From the NCBI GenBank assembly GCA_022376515.1, contig WTXI01000028.1, positions 124,001-188,000 on the forward strand: DNA of 64,000 nucleotides, read 5' to 3'. Position 1 is the stretch's first letter; every line of letters starts with the position of its first letter. The position numbers and the translations under genes are program-made. This document shows positions 35,205-48,096 of the stretch, in pieces. The DNA comes from Lactifluus volemus (Eukaryota > Basidiomycota > Agaricomycetes > Russulales > Russulaceae). The notes under the pieces were generated by a model. That model searched no databases. It was not told the origin of the DNA and worked only from the letters and a program-made list of their open reading frames with translations.

Positions 35205-36521
35205 CTAGAGGCCCGGCATTCTAGACTCCAATCCCAGCATGGCTTTGACAGCATCCTCGAATGCTTCTTGCCACCCCCTGTAGCGCTCGATTCCCAGTAT
35301 CTCTCTCGCGTTCCTCATCTCGAATTGCGCGTATGTCCTTGGGCGTGACCCTGCCTGGCCAGCAGGACTCGGAAGGCGTCCTCTGATCTCGGGCATCGCC
35401 TGGGCGAGGTATGCGGTGACTTCGGGCCACAGCACATAGCCGGCAACGAGGAGCACGCGCTTGCGCCGCGGCGGATTGAGCGTGCCAACGCGGAGCGCCG
35501 CCACATGCGCTCGCGCGACGTCTGCGACGTGTACATAGTTCGGTGAATAGGGTGGACCGTTCGGGATCGTCGGCCGGCCGGGGGGGCCGTGAAGGAGCTC
35601 ATTGATCCAGGCGAACGTGCCAAAACGATGTTGATCGATTACCTGTCCACGACCATAAGGCCCAAATGGGAATCCGTGAAGGACTGCGTGGTGAAGTCAG
35701 AGAGTCGTGGAGACCTAAGAGTCGGGGAGGGGTAAACGTGCTGGATGTCACGTCGATGTCCGGATTGACATCAGCAAATCTCCAGAGCTCGCGTTCTGCG
35801 ATGACTTGAGCAGCAGTATGTAGGCACCAAGGGTGCAGTCCGAGCGTATTGAGGTCGTCTGCCGTCTGAGAGTTCCAATCTAGGAGAAGAGGTTGGCAGG
35901 AGCTCAGGTCATTCGTTGATTAACTTACCGTCCTCGGTGACGACAATGGGATTCCAAGAATCGTTGGGGTGGAGTACATTCGCAAAGAAGCTTGTGTGTA
36001 CAATCTTCCTCACGTTGGCTGCACGCGCGTGTCTGAGAAGATGTATTGTTCCGGTACTGGCTGATTGAACGATGGATTTGGCTTTCTCCGTAATCTGGCC
36101 CTTCACGGGCGGTAAGCTCGCTTGAATGAGAGTACCGACGCCTATTATACAAGTGAGCGGATTCTAGGTACGTCGAGTGCATAACAGACCTCTGAACACA
36201 TCCGCCAAGTTGTCATGATTGAGATCTGCAACACCCACCGCTTCAAATCTGTCCCGGTATTCCAAATACGCAATGCGAAGTGTGAAAACCCTCTCAGGAT
36301 GTGCTATGCTAAGTGTTGCGGAGACTAAGATGCTTCGACCGGGGTGGTAGACAGTACTCACCCTCGTACCCTATAGCCAGCTCGTAGCAACTGCTCGACA
36401 ATGTGTGAACCTGTATATCCGGACGCCTCTGTGACCTTCAAGGTGGGACGCAATCAACGATCTTGAATGAGGAGCCAATGTGCAACGAACACGTGAGACC
36501 CACAAGGACAATATCTGCCAT
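35205..36521 (-). CDS. NAD(P)-binding extended-SDR / dihydroflavonol-reductase-like protein, probably catalytically altered
   Basis: Six exons: 36521-36504, 36435-36362, 36308-36190, 36141-35929, 35879-35742 and 35683-35205, giving 346 aa, the normal length for this family. The Rossmann start is MADIVLVTEASGYTGSH, the NxxHDNLADVFRG region corresponds to the family's 'D..L.DAF.G', and the C-terminal half has GPYGRGQVIDQHRFG and YVHVADVARAHVAAL, typical of epimerase/ketoreductase-like SDRs. Three family-defining residues differ: the first Gly of the TGxxGxxG motif is Glu9, and the catalytic Tyr and Lys of the YxxxK motif align with His162 and Gln166 (LHTAAQVIAE). Binding of nucleotide and any redox reaction are therefore doubtful. 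The fifth intron (35741-35684) starts GC rather than GT. Neighbours give no clue to a pathway. Confidence 0.8.
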
Positions 36522-39070
36522 CGATATCTTGGCCTATTACTAGGGTATTTTTCTGGCTTTGTTGTAGGTGCAAATTAATGCATGATACACTTAGTGGACG
36601 TACTTTGTATTCCAAGAAGTATGACCAAGATCGAGGACGATAGAAAGTGCAAGCAAGTGGAAGGGTGAATATGAGCAAAGGGAAGTTATAGGATAGCAAG
36701 GCGCTTGCTTGAAACTTTAGCTCGACGTAGCCATTTGCAGCATTTAATAATAAATCGGGGGGAGTTTGGCCCAGGAAAGCCATGGCAATATGACTAAGCA
36801 GAGCAACAATAACAGCGCAGCATCGCTGCAGCGCGAATCCCTTCCGGGCACTTGACCCGAGACCATGCCCGAGGGCTGCCTCCAGAGGGTGATTCACCCC
36901 AAGAATATCAAGGGCGAAACTTCTGCTTCTTTTGACAGAGTTGCACGGCGCTCTGGCAGAACTAATCGAGAAAACAAAGCCTCACTTCCCAAACGTAAGC
37001 CTCTGGTGCAACGAGGGCCATCAGGTTCAACTGCCGAAGTCATAATAGCCGAAATTGTGACAGTACTCCACCAGTGAAATACCATTGCGGCGTGCCCCAG
37101 AGTTGCTGGCTGGTTATCGGATGTCAAGCGGTTTATCTGGTGATCGTTTCTGCTGAAGACTGAGCTGAGGTACCACCTCTCCCCAACCGTACTAAGTTAA
37201 TGTACCGCCTTGCCCCGACAGGGTTATGGTTACTAGTATGACGTATCGCTCAGCGACTCCGACACCCTTGGACCTTCAGTCGACGTCGACCATGATGATA
37301 TTCCTCACCCAACTGACACCGTTTCTCCACTATCTGTCAGTAAACGAAAGAGAATGTCAAACCTCTCCTCACACTGGTAAGGAGCGAACGTGGGTGACAA
37401 AACCTCCCGGCTCATGCCAAAAGTACGAGTTACACCTCGCAACGGCAAATGCCTTGACGTCTACTACAGGCATATTCGCCTAGATTTCATTCCAGCTTTT
37501 CAAGCCCACCATCCCGGCTAGGAGACGTCATCTCGGACACACGTTGATGATGGAGCGGTACCCCCTTCAAGTTCCCGGTTTATCTTTTACCTCTCTCGAC
37601 ACAAACAAAGCCCTTCCGTAGCGCCCTCCGCTTTCCGCGCGGGACATCCACAGCCCGACACCAGTGGTCCGATGCAACTGAAGCGACTAATTTAGTGCGC
37701 CACTTTTTCCTGACATCCATCTCCTTCCCGAGCATGTATCCGGCCGCGAAAGCAGCGAAGAAAGAGTGCTGGAAGCCAGCAAACTCTCGCTGAAAAAGAC
37801 CTCACAATGCCCGATCGCGAGGCAGTCAGCGCTCGTCGCGTGCCTGTCAGCAGGCTTACGGCGCTACGAGTCGTTCTCACATTATTCACCAGGAGTGATA
37901 ATATGTGCCCTGATCTCCTCCGGTATTATACCCCCCGGTGGCCCCATGATAGGGAATGTGATGAGTCATGCGACTCATGCCCGAGGGACTGCCCGAGGCA
38001 TGATCAGCGTTGATTCACATATCGATCATTCAGTCTCAGGCTCTGCCAGCCTTCGTGCGACTCGCCGCGCCCTGTTATTCCACGCGCAAGGGTTCGACAT
38101 CAAACACTGGCAGGTATCCGTGCGTGAAACCACGATTTTGTTCACCAAAAGTGGCTAGAGTGCACGGAACCATGATTGGAAGTTTTGGCGGCGGACGGGG
38201 GACAAAGGAGCAGATAGCCACGACCCTGAACTATTATCACGACCCTGAGCTATCGAGAAACACGAGGTGGAAGGTTTATCCGGACAAAGGACTGTTAGCG
38301 AAATGAAGAAATGGATGGAAGGAAAAGGATGGCTCTACCAGAGGTTCGAGAGCAGTGACCCCGCTGACCGCCACCTTGGAGCATCGCGTCGACCCTGCTG
38401 CCAGTGCATCTGTTACCTTCGGTGCTCTGACGATGGTCTTGGACTGTGACGCCAAGTCGTACCCTCGACCTTTCAAGTTTTGTGTTCCGCTAAGCGACCT
38501 TGGCTACGCTCCTCATTTACGCCTCGGGCTCGGCGCCTTGCTGCCCCGCATATCGCGCTTACCTACCTTCGAAGCTCCGATACAGTACCCGGGTACTTGC
38601 CTCACCTTTCTTGGTTTCCTTAATGATCCTAGCCTGCTTTGTATCTGCTTCTGCTCCTCCCTTGTTAAATTTTTTTTCATCAATGCCATTTTGGCTCTAC
38701 CTACTCCACGTATGCCGCGTCCCGTTTTAACCCATGCATTCCTTCCTCTTCTACGAGGTGAGCCCCAATCACCCATGATGACCGACTAAGGATGCATGTG
38801 GTACCCACGTTTTACTCCACCACTGGCACTCCTTTCTCTTCGATTCTACATCGTAGTCACCTCTTACATTTTCTCTTTCAAGATGGGTTCGTACAATTAC
38901 CCAGGCCTTTATGTTCGCAAGGTAGTAGGGAACATATACAATCACTGCCCTTATGCCCTCTGCTCCCCCGTTTTGTGCCCTTCAACGTGTCAGGAGCCGT
39001 CATGAGGCTGTTCGCGTTTCAGTGCTCGCTTGGAAATTATCCTCTTTCCGGTGGAGTTTACGAACCAATG
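36522..39070. other. Gene-poor interval
   Basis: A minus-strand frame at 36454-36897 overlaps the first SDR exon and contains a hydrophobic stretch (ALLSYNFPLLIFTLPLACTF). It is unrecognised and probably chance. Plus-strand frames at 37766-38158 and 38355-38789 likewise show no motif. Confidence 0.35.
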
Positions 39071-39077
39071 ACAAGTC

Positions 39078-39146
39078 GGGTCAAAGCATAAATGAGAGAC
39101 GGGTCAAAGCATAAACGAAAGACGGGTCAAAGCATAAATGAAAGAC
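39078..39146. repeat. 23-bp tandem repeat, three units
   Basis: Three consecutive units of gggtcaaagcataaaygara + gac at 39078-39100, 39101-39123 and 39124-39146. They differ at two positions. A minisatellite, not in any supported gene. Confidence 0.9.
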
Positions 39147-39149
39147 ACG

Positions 39150-41880
39150 GACACTTGGAGATACTGTTCGATACGATGGACGAGATTGACCACTTATCGA
39201 TAGCACAGTGACCCATGGCCGGTGATTCACTGTGTGCCCTCACATGGAGGTGGAAAGCCGCCGGTTCGTGCATCATCTCGATGTTCACACTCTTCTAACT
39301 TAGGATCGTCGAGATACCTGGCCGTCGGTGGGAGTCTCCGCTACGAGAGTGTTGACACCCAAGAAGCACCGGAGATAAATGTGATTGCAATGCAACGTGC
39401 AACGTGCATGCCTGGACACACGCGCCGTCAGAAACCTAATAGTACGGTCAACACGTCATCCACCCTGTCGTTCCAGGCTTCCTTCTGTTTTAGCGGGGAA
39501 AGAAGCCAGGAAGAATTGAAGGTCTCTGGATATTGGAACACGCTCGGATCCGTGATGAGTACCCTTAAACGTCACGACATCAATAAGCATGGAGCTTACT
39601 CAAGAAAATAAGTGAGAAGGTGAGGGGTCAATGCACTCGATGTTACCATAGACAAATGACGCCCTTAGGAATACCATAAAACGCCCCGGTAGTCGCGCGT
39701 GGAATAGCAAGTGAGACAACTGGCGCCACCTTTTCGCAAGTGCCAGTGTCAGTTAGTTTCAATACTGGAGGGACTCGTCGAAATTTGGACCATGCCCGGA
39801 TCCGCTCGGTGAAGTCGGGGAACTAGAGCGCAAACACAGTGAGCTGATTAGAAAGCCCGGCTTGGATTAAGCCCATCCAATCAACAACCGATCATTGAGA
39901 GTGTGTACAAATGGTGCAGTCAGCGCATAGGCGACTCAGACCAAGGTCATACCCTGGCTACCACCCCTCGACATACAATCCTTCGCGATCCTAGCTTTGA
40001 AGAACTGTTTGACACCGTCCAGGAACGTGTCTGCGACTCGAGACCTCGAGGATCACAGACTTGTAATGCCAAATGAGGTATCGTGGAGATGCTCGGAGAG
40101 GCAAGCCAAGTATGTCTTTGCGCCCCGGTCGTGGATCTTCTCGAGAACTTAGGACGCTGTGCGCAACCATTGCTAGATAGGAGCCGGTTGGTAGACACTT
40201 AGACCATGGATCAGGTAAATTATGTACGTGCAGCTAACAACAGAAGCGATGGTCACTGTCTTCAAACGTGAGGCGAAAAAGACGTCAAGCTCCACGTCAC
40301 GTACCGTCCGTACAATGTACTTCCCTGGGGTGCTGTGTTGTCTGGAAACGATGAGCAATCTGCATGTATAGTCAGATGTACGCTGACCTGGCGTGATCAG
40401 TCCTATCAAATGCCCCGATCGGGAACCCAGTCTCACCACTGATATTCTAAAGACGAGGAATGTTTCGGCGGAGCAACTTGAATCACCGTCATAGTAGTTA
40501 GAGCTGATCATCTTGTTCTTCGAATACAGCAACCATACGCTATTCCGGGCACGAGATCCAAGCACGAATACCACTTTACTGGGAGTGACGTATGACAATG
40601 CTCCTTCGAACATCTGTTGCTAACCGTAAAACAGTACGGACTTCCTACCCATGCGTGCTGAAGTTATTCCGGAAATACGGGATGAGCTCAACTGAGTTGA
40701 CAAATGAACTCATCTCATGTCATCTTCTCCTGATCTTGTCCTGTTCATCGAACAGAGAACTGGGACCATGGCATCCAAAATTTCGTGCCTTCTGCAAAAC
40801 CCATACATCCACAACTCTCCGATCTATGATGGACTTCGCCGCCGCGAGGTTCTGTGGCTAAGGGGGACTGTGCCTAGTCTTGTCAGACTATACGACATTA
40901 GGAGCGCATATAGTCGGGTCACGAATAATCTAACTTTAGACTTTTGATCGCTTCGGGCAGACCCAGTTCCTTCCCGCGGACTAGATGGTAAGTGGTATTG
41001 GCGTGAGGAGGTAAAAAAAAAAGAAGAAGAATGGGCCGATGAACCCGGAAGAGAGCAAGCACTGAAGCAATAAGGGCTGTCTATGTTCAGACCTCAACTG
41101 TAAATTTGATTGTCGTTGGGAATCGGGAATCCAAATAACAATCACCTGGAGTTGTTTCAAAACTCGGATGTCGGATGTTGCATTGATCGGAACCGGAACC
41201 TGTAACCACGTGGCAGATGGCAGAGCAGGGTTAGGGTTCACTCTGCGGGTGGTGCAAGTCCGAGTCGACTAAGTCACTTGCGGCGATACCTCGACAACTG
41301 CCGTAAGTCCGCTCTGGAAGTGGTTCCAAGGAAGTGTCGCCACATTCGGCAACAGAATAGTGGAATGTTTAAATGTTCAACTGTCTGCTAGTGGCGCCCC
41401 CAGGCTTTGGCTTTGGCTGATACAGCCTGAGTGGCGAATTTGAGCGGAACACCTGTCACACATAGGAAGGAATTGTGTACAGCCAGCCCGCACGTGAACT
41501 AAAGGAAACCAAAGGGATGTAATGGAGCATTAATTCGTGAACACACTAATATAGGGGAATCTGGTGATAAAGTGTTTCATGACTTCTTAATGTCACGATA
41601 TAATTCACTAATTCCACCTCATCTCAGTAGCCAGAGATCGGGGGCAGATTCAATCTTACATGTCTCAGCCTGAGATCCAAAGGTACATTTGTGTGTGCGA
41701 GACCCCTCTCTACACTCAACATCCACCTCGATCTTTGCAGACATTCGAGCGATTGTTTATCTGTCGATCAAGCCCAGGCCGTCGTGATTTCAAAGGCCCC
41801 GTGGTGTAGCTACACCAATGAGTGGCACGAGATCACAGGTTTTGAACAACAGATCCACGACTTGGGAGGCAAGTCGAAGC
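39150..41880. other. Interval without supported gene
   Basis: A minus-strand frame at 40173-40613 (146 aa, containing SKVVFVLG and a hydrophobic C-terminal stretch) might be a fragment of a fungal multi-TM protein, but no splice partners are evident. Nothing else is recognisable. Confidence 0.3.
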
Positions 41881-41884
41881 TTTG

Positions 41885-42416
41885 ATGCTAAACATATTGA
41901 AATCAACGAGATCTCGACCCAAAGGCATCACCAAACACCAACTTGAAATACCCTTTGCAGTGGCGCTTCTTGTTATTTTCAGGCGCAGACTCGTACAGAA
42001 CTAGTCCAGGACTGGGTATAGTTTTGTTGCGAAAAGCCGTCATGCTAATGGGATTCTGATGGGATGAGCAGGGAACGGCAAGGACGTCGAATGCAGGAAC
42101 AGGAACCACTGGGCTGTGAACTGAAGCAGCTGTCATATAGACTCGGAAGCAGTATTCTTCTTGACATTGACGGAAAATCACCATTTTTTAGTCTTTCGAA
42201 GTGGAGAAGATCGGCGTGCCTTGTCGTAAGCGTGAAGATAACGTAGGCTTCGTGGAAACCATTAGCCCAAATCTCATGCAGAGGGGTAGATTGGTAAGTC
42301 TTGTCGGTGGCGCAAATATGCAACCAGCTTTCTGAGTCGTCCAAGTTCATCACATCCAGTATCGAACATCTCTCTATCCATGAGAGAACTAGTGGCACTG
42401 TATTATATGTGAGCAT
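41885..42416 (-). CDS. Uncharacterised candidate gene, two probable exons
   Basis: On the minus strand an open stretch from 42416 (MLTYNTVPLVLSWIERCSIL ... HADLLHFERLKN) meets a possible donor at about 42190. A second open stretch follows in another frame (AFDVLAVPCSSHQNPISM ... GYFKLVFGDAFGSRSR) to about 41903. Residue composition is protein-like and hydrophilic, with several Cys and His. No family recognised; it could be a decayed gene. Confidence 0.3.
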
Positions 42417-42419
42417 AAT

Positions 42420-43731
42420 GTTGTTGTAGCACTAACTGCACCGTGACAGGCAACTTGAAGATGCCAGGACGCAATGCGTTTGGAGAAGCGGAAAGGTGTT
42501 AACAAGGCGGAACTTGTAGGGGAGCACAGGGTGGCCTCACAAAATGACATGAAAGTGTGAAGGCCTCAGGGAAAGAAAGCAGGCCCGGGCTGCAGGCACT
42601 ACACTCGTCGATCAAAATACAATGATCAGCGAGAAATGGTCTTGAGGACTCCTGGCAGCCTCAGGGCGCATAGAGAAGAAAGGGACGGGACGCAACAAGG
42701 CCGGGCATTTGTGCCTGTAATTAGCAACTGAATTCTACATGTAGATACTAGATAGATTGCGGGGTTTGGCTCGTTTGTAGCTTAGGGTGTGATCTTTAGG
42801 ACTAGGACCAAGCTGGCAAAGGCCCGAATCAGGAACAGTACTTTGTCACGCGTTCAAGTTCTGGCCTCGAGCTACCAGTATAGCTGGCTTGGCTTGGGCT
42901 TGCCAGTACATCTACTGGAGACAGACGGGACGGCAAGCAGGACGCGGCAAAAGGAATGACAAGGACTATTTCTACCGACCTCCGAGTCCGGACCGTCTCG
43001 GACAGGTCGGTCGGGAGAATAGTGGTGGCGAGCTACCGTAAAGCGGTCATTGTTGTCCGAGTCTCGGGTGTGGCAAGTTCTCATGACGGCAGCTCACCCC
43101 GACAAGGATTTCAACACCGGCAAGATTCAGTGCTGCGGATCTTCTCGTTGCTATTTCTACGTCGTTCTCCCCTTTGTATTTACTGTGCACTGGCAGCCTG
43201 CCTCGTTACCGAGCCGTTCATTTGGCGTCGAGTCGTCCGCGCAGCTGCATGCATCTCTACCTTTGGCGCCTCACAACGGCCCGGCTGCCAAACCGAGGGT
43301 TCCCATATTTCTAGATGGTACGTTATTTGTTCGACGCTGCGACGTACTATATCGTACAGGGTCATCGTCACTACCAAGCAACCGTCACTTTCAAATAACT
43401 CAAACAATACTTGTTCAATCTCTACCAAAATTTAAATATGTATTCTATACAGCAACCTTTATGCATTGTATAAGTTTTTATCCAGCGCAGAGGTCATAAA
43501 CAAGTGATGGATTTCATGGGTGGGTGTCACGTCTGCCGGTTGAGCGGCATGTCGGAGTTTAGAAAGTAAGGCCATAAATGGACACACGAGACGGTAACAA
43601 CTATGACCTTTGTCGTCCCTTCCTGTGGTTGCCTGTCCACAATTATTTCTCCAAAATGTGAAAATAAAATAAACGCTGCCAATTGTCCAAGTTCTATACA
43701 AAAAAATCTTCTGCTGTTAGTTTTTAAAAAT
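42420..43731. other. Interval without supported gene
   Basis: Overlapping frames on both strands at 42956-43499 show no motif and lack splice structure. No repeat or element is recognised. Confidence 0.35.
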
Positions 43732-43816
43732 TGACCAAGTCAGGATTTGAACCCAGGACTCCTTAAATTGGGCCGGAGGCAAAAATAGGCACTTTAACCA
43801 CTGAGGCATTCAGCCA
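43732..43816 (-). tRNA. tRNA-like element (decayed tRNA or SINE head)
   Basis: On the minus strand this 85-nt segment has an A-box-like CTCAGTGGTTAAAGTGCC and a good B-box (GGTTCAAATCC), and its two ends can pair as an acceptor stem (TGGCTGA with TTGGTCA, several G-U pairs). A T-run (ATTTTT) follows directly, as expected for RNA polymerase III termination. The length suits a type II tRNA with a variable arm. The anticodon stem pairs poorly, so I cannot name an anticodon with confidence. A tRNA pseudogene or tRNA-derived SINE head is more likely than a working tRNA. Confidence 0.45.
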
Positions 43817-43819
43817 TAA

Positions 43820-45087
43820 ATTTATTTTTTACATTATCATATATATCAAGCCGACTAATCAGTGCAGTATATATAAAGGTTTGGTCCCGTGTCACAGAAC
43901 TGAATAGGACGATGTGGTACAGGGGTAAGAAGAATTGTTATTGTTTGGGGGAAAACCCCAGTTATTTATACATGAGTTTATGGATATTGAGATACCAAAA
44001 CGAGCAGCGTGATGTAACTAGCGGATGCAACTCTTATAGTATATGGAAGGTCACTTGATTATCTAATGTCATGCTACCGAAGAAGCGAGCAAACAGAAAA
44101 TGCGACTAAAAGACCGTCCCGTCATCACGTAAAAGGTCGCTTAGGAAGCGGACTTCGAATTATTTTGATCAGTGTTCGGCCCGCATGTGACAGTGCGTGA
44201 CAATGACGGTTTTCTGGTAGTGACGATGACCCTGTACGATATAGTATCACCTGGCACACTGGACCTTGGACTTTGTACAGTATTCCCAGCTCTAGCTCCG
44301 TTCAGGGGCTTGAGTATAGTACTGTAAGAATGTCGTGCCTGTCCATAGTTTTAGTTTGATCGGCTTGTTGATCGAAATCCTGATTTCAGGGTCAATGACC
44401 GAAGCTGCTCTTTTTCTGACATTCTCCGACCTCTTGCCCCGTTGCGACCATATACTTGAGGTACCGTGAGGTTTTCTACCTAGAGTCCGGGAAGATCTTG
44501 TGAGAAGCTGATGGTATGGGCTCAAACTCGGCAAGACCAAATTAGTCGCATCCCGCCGTTGAGCTCGAGCTCCCGCATCAAGTTTACCTTGGTTTGATCA
44601 CTTCAACTTGAGCGAACCCAGGCAGTTGAGATGATCTTGTGGCGTATAAAGCGCCAAGTCGTGACGGACATGTGACGTCGCGCGTTCCCTCAATGGCGAT
44701 TGTTTGCCGTGAAATTCAGTTACATCTAGAGGGTTTGCTCGCACTCGCACTCGACATATTATATTCATCACAGACTTTCAATGAACAAACACCTAGTCTG
44801 ACTGCACCGGACAGACCGGTGCACTCATCGTGAGCTGATGTTGGGGCATATTGAGTTCGGCGCTTATTTTCGTTTAAAATTTTTTTTAGTTCATTTCATT
44901 TGAAGGTGCCGCATCATAAAACTTTACGTTATTGTACTATCGCCTGTATTTCCTAAAACATGTCGGAGAGAGCTAATTCGATCCCGATTGGGCCCTCCCC
45001 TCTAAAACTTGACGGCACAAGCGCATTCGCCATATATATCGGCTAACACCTCTGACCAAATCACTTCTCGTCTCCCTTTCCCCTGCC
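43820..45087. other. Interval without supported gene
   Basis: AT-rich near the tRNA-like element, otherwise featureless. The right end, containing a possible TATA-like 'atatata' at about 45033, is the likely promoter side of the membrane-protein gene that starts at 45088. Confidence 0.35.
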
Positions 45088-46767
45088 ATGGCAAAGGAGC
45101 TACCTTTCGATGCGGTGTCAGTTTTAGGCAAGTTATCTTCAGTTTTTTTACCCGCTCTTCCATTGACATTCGTTGTTGCCTTACAGGTATACTTTTACTG
45201 GCCATCCTTCGTAAGTGTCAGGATAACTCATCATGCAGCAAATTCTGAATCCTTTGAGTAGTGAATGCGTATTTCTGTGGAGTAGTCAGCCAACAACAAT
45301 ACACGTATTGGACTAGCGGTGGGTTTCAGTTTTGGTCGTAGATATCATGGATGCGAATATATATGCCCAGGTTTCAAGGACTCAATATATCTGAGGTGAG
45401 CATCAATGACTTATCTTCTATCACTATTCATTTTTGTAGGATTTTTATTGTTGCTCAGTATATCCTCGTTCTCTTCCAAACCGTCATGTATGTCTTCATT
45501 TCCAGCCCTCGATTGACTAAATCGAACCATGCCAAAAACAGGCTATGGCAGCTGGCTTGGACAGTCTAGTATGCTCCCAGTTCTCTATCAAGACGATTCT
45601 CATCCATGCACTCCCTAGTGTCGATAACTATGGTCTAGCTATGAATAATTTATGTCTGTTATACATTACGACTATGTCCTGGTCTTTCGCTCACCCCCGT
45701 CTAAGCGATAACATGGCAGGGACCTGTCAACTCGTCATGCCAATGCGTCCTCATTATAATGGCGAACGTATTCCTCGCTGTCCGGTTAGTTTCACATGAT
45801 TGTGGATGGGTGATCCTTGATTGACCATCGTTTTAGCATTTACAGCCTAACAAAGTCCCGGCTGCAGAGTGGACTGGTCTTTGGATTCTCCCTTGCGGCG
45901 TTCGTCGCTGGAATAGTGACTATAGCAACAACTTGGCCTGTGAAAAGGTAAGGCGGCTGCCGTACCGAACCTTCGAACCCTTACTGATACGTGCTGAAGC
46001 GTCACAGAAAGTTTTACTGGGTCACAGAGTGCTGCCTCGACTGTGTGGCATTCATTGCAGGCTGTCTCCGAGTGCCTCATCATGTGTGCGTCATGGTTCA
46101 ATCTGTTCACGACGAGACTGATCATTCTTCCGTATAGACTTCCTTTCCCGAGCGCTGCTGGCGTCCCGTAGTGGTCTTCAGAACTCGGATGGCGTTATAA
46201 ATGATCTCGTTCGCAACGTCTTTCAATTGGGAGTCATTGCAACGGTCTGGGCCTTCGCAGAGTTGGGGACGTGGTACCTACTACCAAAATCCACGGTTTA
46301 TACAATATTTGACATGACATCGGGGTCAATCTACACGCACGTAAGTGGTGATTGTTTTCTCCAATAAGAAAAAGTTCACGGGATGCGACCTATCAGATGA
46401 TTTATGACGGGCTATTATCACGCACTAGATTACGTGAGCGTATGGCAGAACGAAGCCAGTTCGATGTGGGATTCCCTTCGCAGGTGCGTATTTGGCTTGA
46501 GTGATATCGTATTTTATGCTGAATGAAATGATCGCGGCTCATATTAAGTCGCTTTCGCAATCGCTTGATGGAAAGCGATTGTCGAGTGGACGTCGGACGC
46601 AGAATGGAACGCAGGTCATGGTTTCCCGAGTAACGATGACGGATTACAGGACGACTGCCCAAGTCATATCATCAAGTCAATCTGGAACAATCAAAGACAG
46701 TGGCTCTGACATTGAAAGTGCACCCGCGGGGAAGTCAGATATCGAATATGAGTTTCCGGAGGAATGA
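45088..46767 (+). CDS. DUF6534-like multi-pass membrane protein
   Basis: The C-terminal half is well supported. Exon 46138-46340 reads LLASRSGLQNSDGVINDLVR, then a membrane segment and YLLPKSTVYTIFDM. Exon 46397-46483 reads MIYDGLLSRTRLRERMAERS, and exon 46549-46767 ends in an acidic tail (SDIEYEFPEE, stop at 46765-46767). The order 'RSGxxxxDxxIxxL - membrane helix - short loop - LLxxLxxR' is that of the agaricomycete DUF6534 family, whose function is unknown. The start is placed at 45088 (MAKELPFDAVSVLG), which joins 45187-45210 through an intron beginning gcaagt. A 25-nt exon at about 45369-45393 (FKDSIYL) fits the family's second region. Exons between 45440 and 46100 I could not resolve in one frame, so partial decay is possible. 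Confidence 0.5.
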
Positions 46768-48096
46768 GATTGACGAGATTTCACTTCAAGTTGATTCCAA
46801 AGTTATCTAATCAGTCATCCAGGAGTCCAAAGGAAAGATTCAGGGCTTTCCCGTATTGTTGTGTGTTCTTAGGCTTGTAGAAAGTACTCTCCGGGTCATA
46901 CCCTCTCGTGGCGTCGCATGAAAAGTTCAATCCCTGTGTAGTCTCAGGCTCAGCTTCTCTACGCGCTCATTATTATCTAATCAACTCGACCTGGGGAGTT
47001 AGCACATGCAATAGGCACTAGAAGTCCCAGTCGATGGGGGTCTGCGTTTCTTCGAAATATCATTCGCAACAGAGCATATGCTCACCCTCACCAGTTGTCT
47101 GAAAATTCAAGACGGCCCAAGCCAAAGTCTCGCCTCTTCGCACTGGTTTCATTCCATATACTATTGAACGTTGAGTTGAGGAGATGAGAGTGTCCATAAT
47201 GTAACTTGCCTCAACCCAGGCCAGAGAGCACGAGAGGACCGGAATCTCAAGCTAAGATCGTCAAATGGCTTCGGTAGATGTAAAAGTAAGAAAACGCTCT
47301 TCGCAGGACGATCGCCCAGTGAGATAGAGAAAAGCCGCGAGTCGGTACGAATCCCCGTCCTTCTTCCTGTGCGGCTTTGTGGCAAGATGTCAATGATCAG
47401 CCCCGCCAATCTCTAAGCGGGTAGATCCAAATCCTCTTGTCTCCATTGAGTGTATGGGCCTTCCAACAGCGCAAGCAAGGAGCGTATGCTCTTTGAGAAT
47501 CTCTTCGCACAAATTATCCTTCTCCACTGTGTGACCATGAGGCTATCCCAGGAGACGTTGGATGCACTTTGTATGCCGAGACCGCGACTTCCAGAGCTAT
47601 TTATGACCTCCTGGGTATATATGCGGATATCTTCTTCCATCTTTGCGGCTAGAATGGAGTCATTCATGTAAGAGTGTTAACGAATAACACTTTGACTGAT
47701 GTATGTTTAGTTCGATATCATCCTCAGGGGCTCCGGCCTCCGTGCTCTGAGGCTCCGAGTTTTATGGGAGGTCGAACAGAGCATTGGATCACCTGAGTGG
47801 TTCAAGGAGGCGTTCAAAAAGGCACGATAGCTTTGGCTACCACAAATGTTAACGACCCTCCCTGGGGCGAGCAATTCAGGGAATGGGCGTAGATATCCTT
47901 TTCGGTAAGTTCAAACAATTTGCCGCAAGAACGTATCAGGCCAGTAAGAAAAATGTGATCATGAGGGTGAAGATAACGTGATTGCGGCATAGAGTACTTC
48001 TAATCAACTCTGGGTAACAGATCTGGATATTTCTTGCTATGACCGGGACGAGAAAGAGTAAGATTCGCTGAGCTTGCATCCAAAGATGAGGTATCA
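46768..48096. other. Intergenic, no supported gene
   Basis: No recognised exon. Frames at 47413-47671 on both strands overlap and have no motif. Confidence 0.4.

Noticed and set aside
36454..36897. 147-codon minus-strand frame with a hydrophobic stretch
   Set aside because: It overlaps the first SDR exon on the same strand and has no family resemblance or splice partners.
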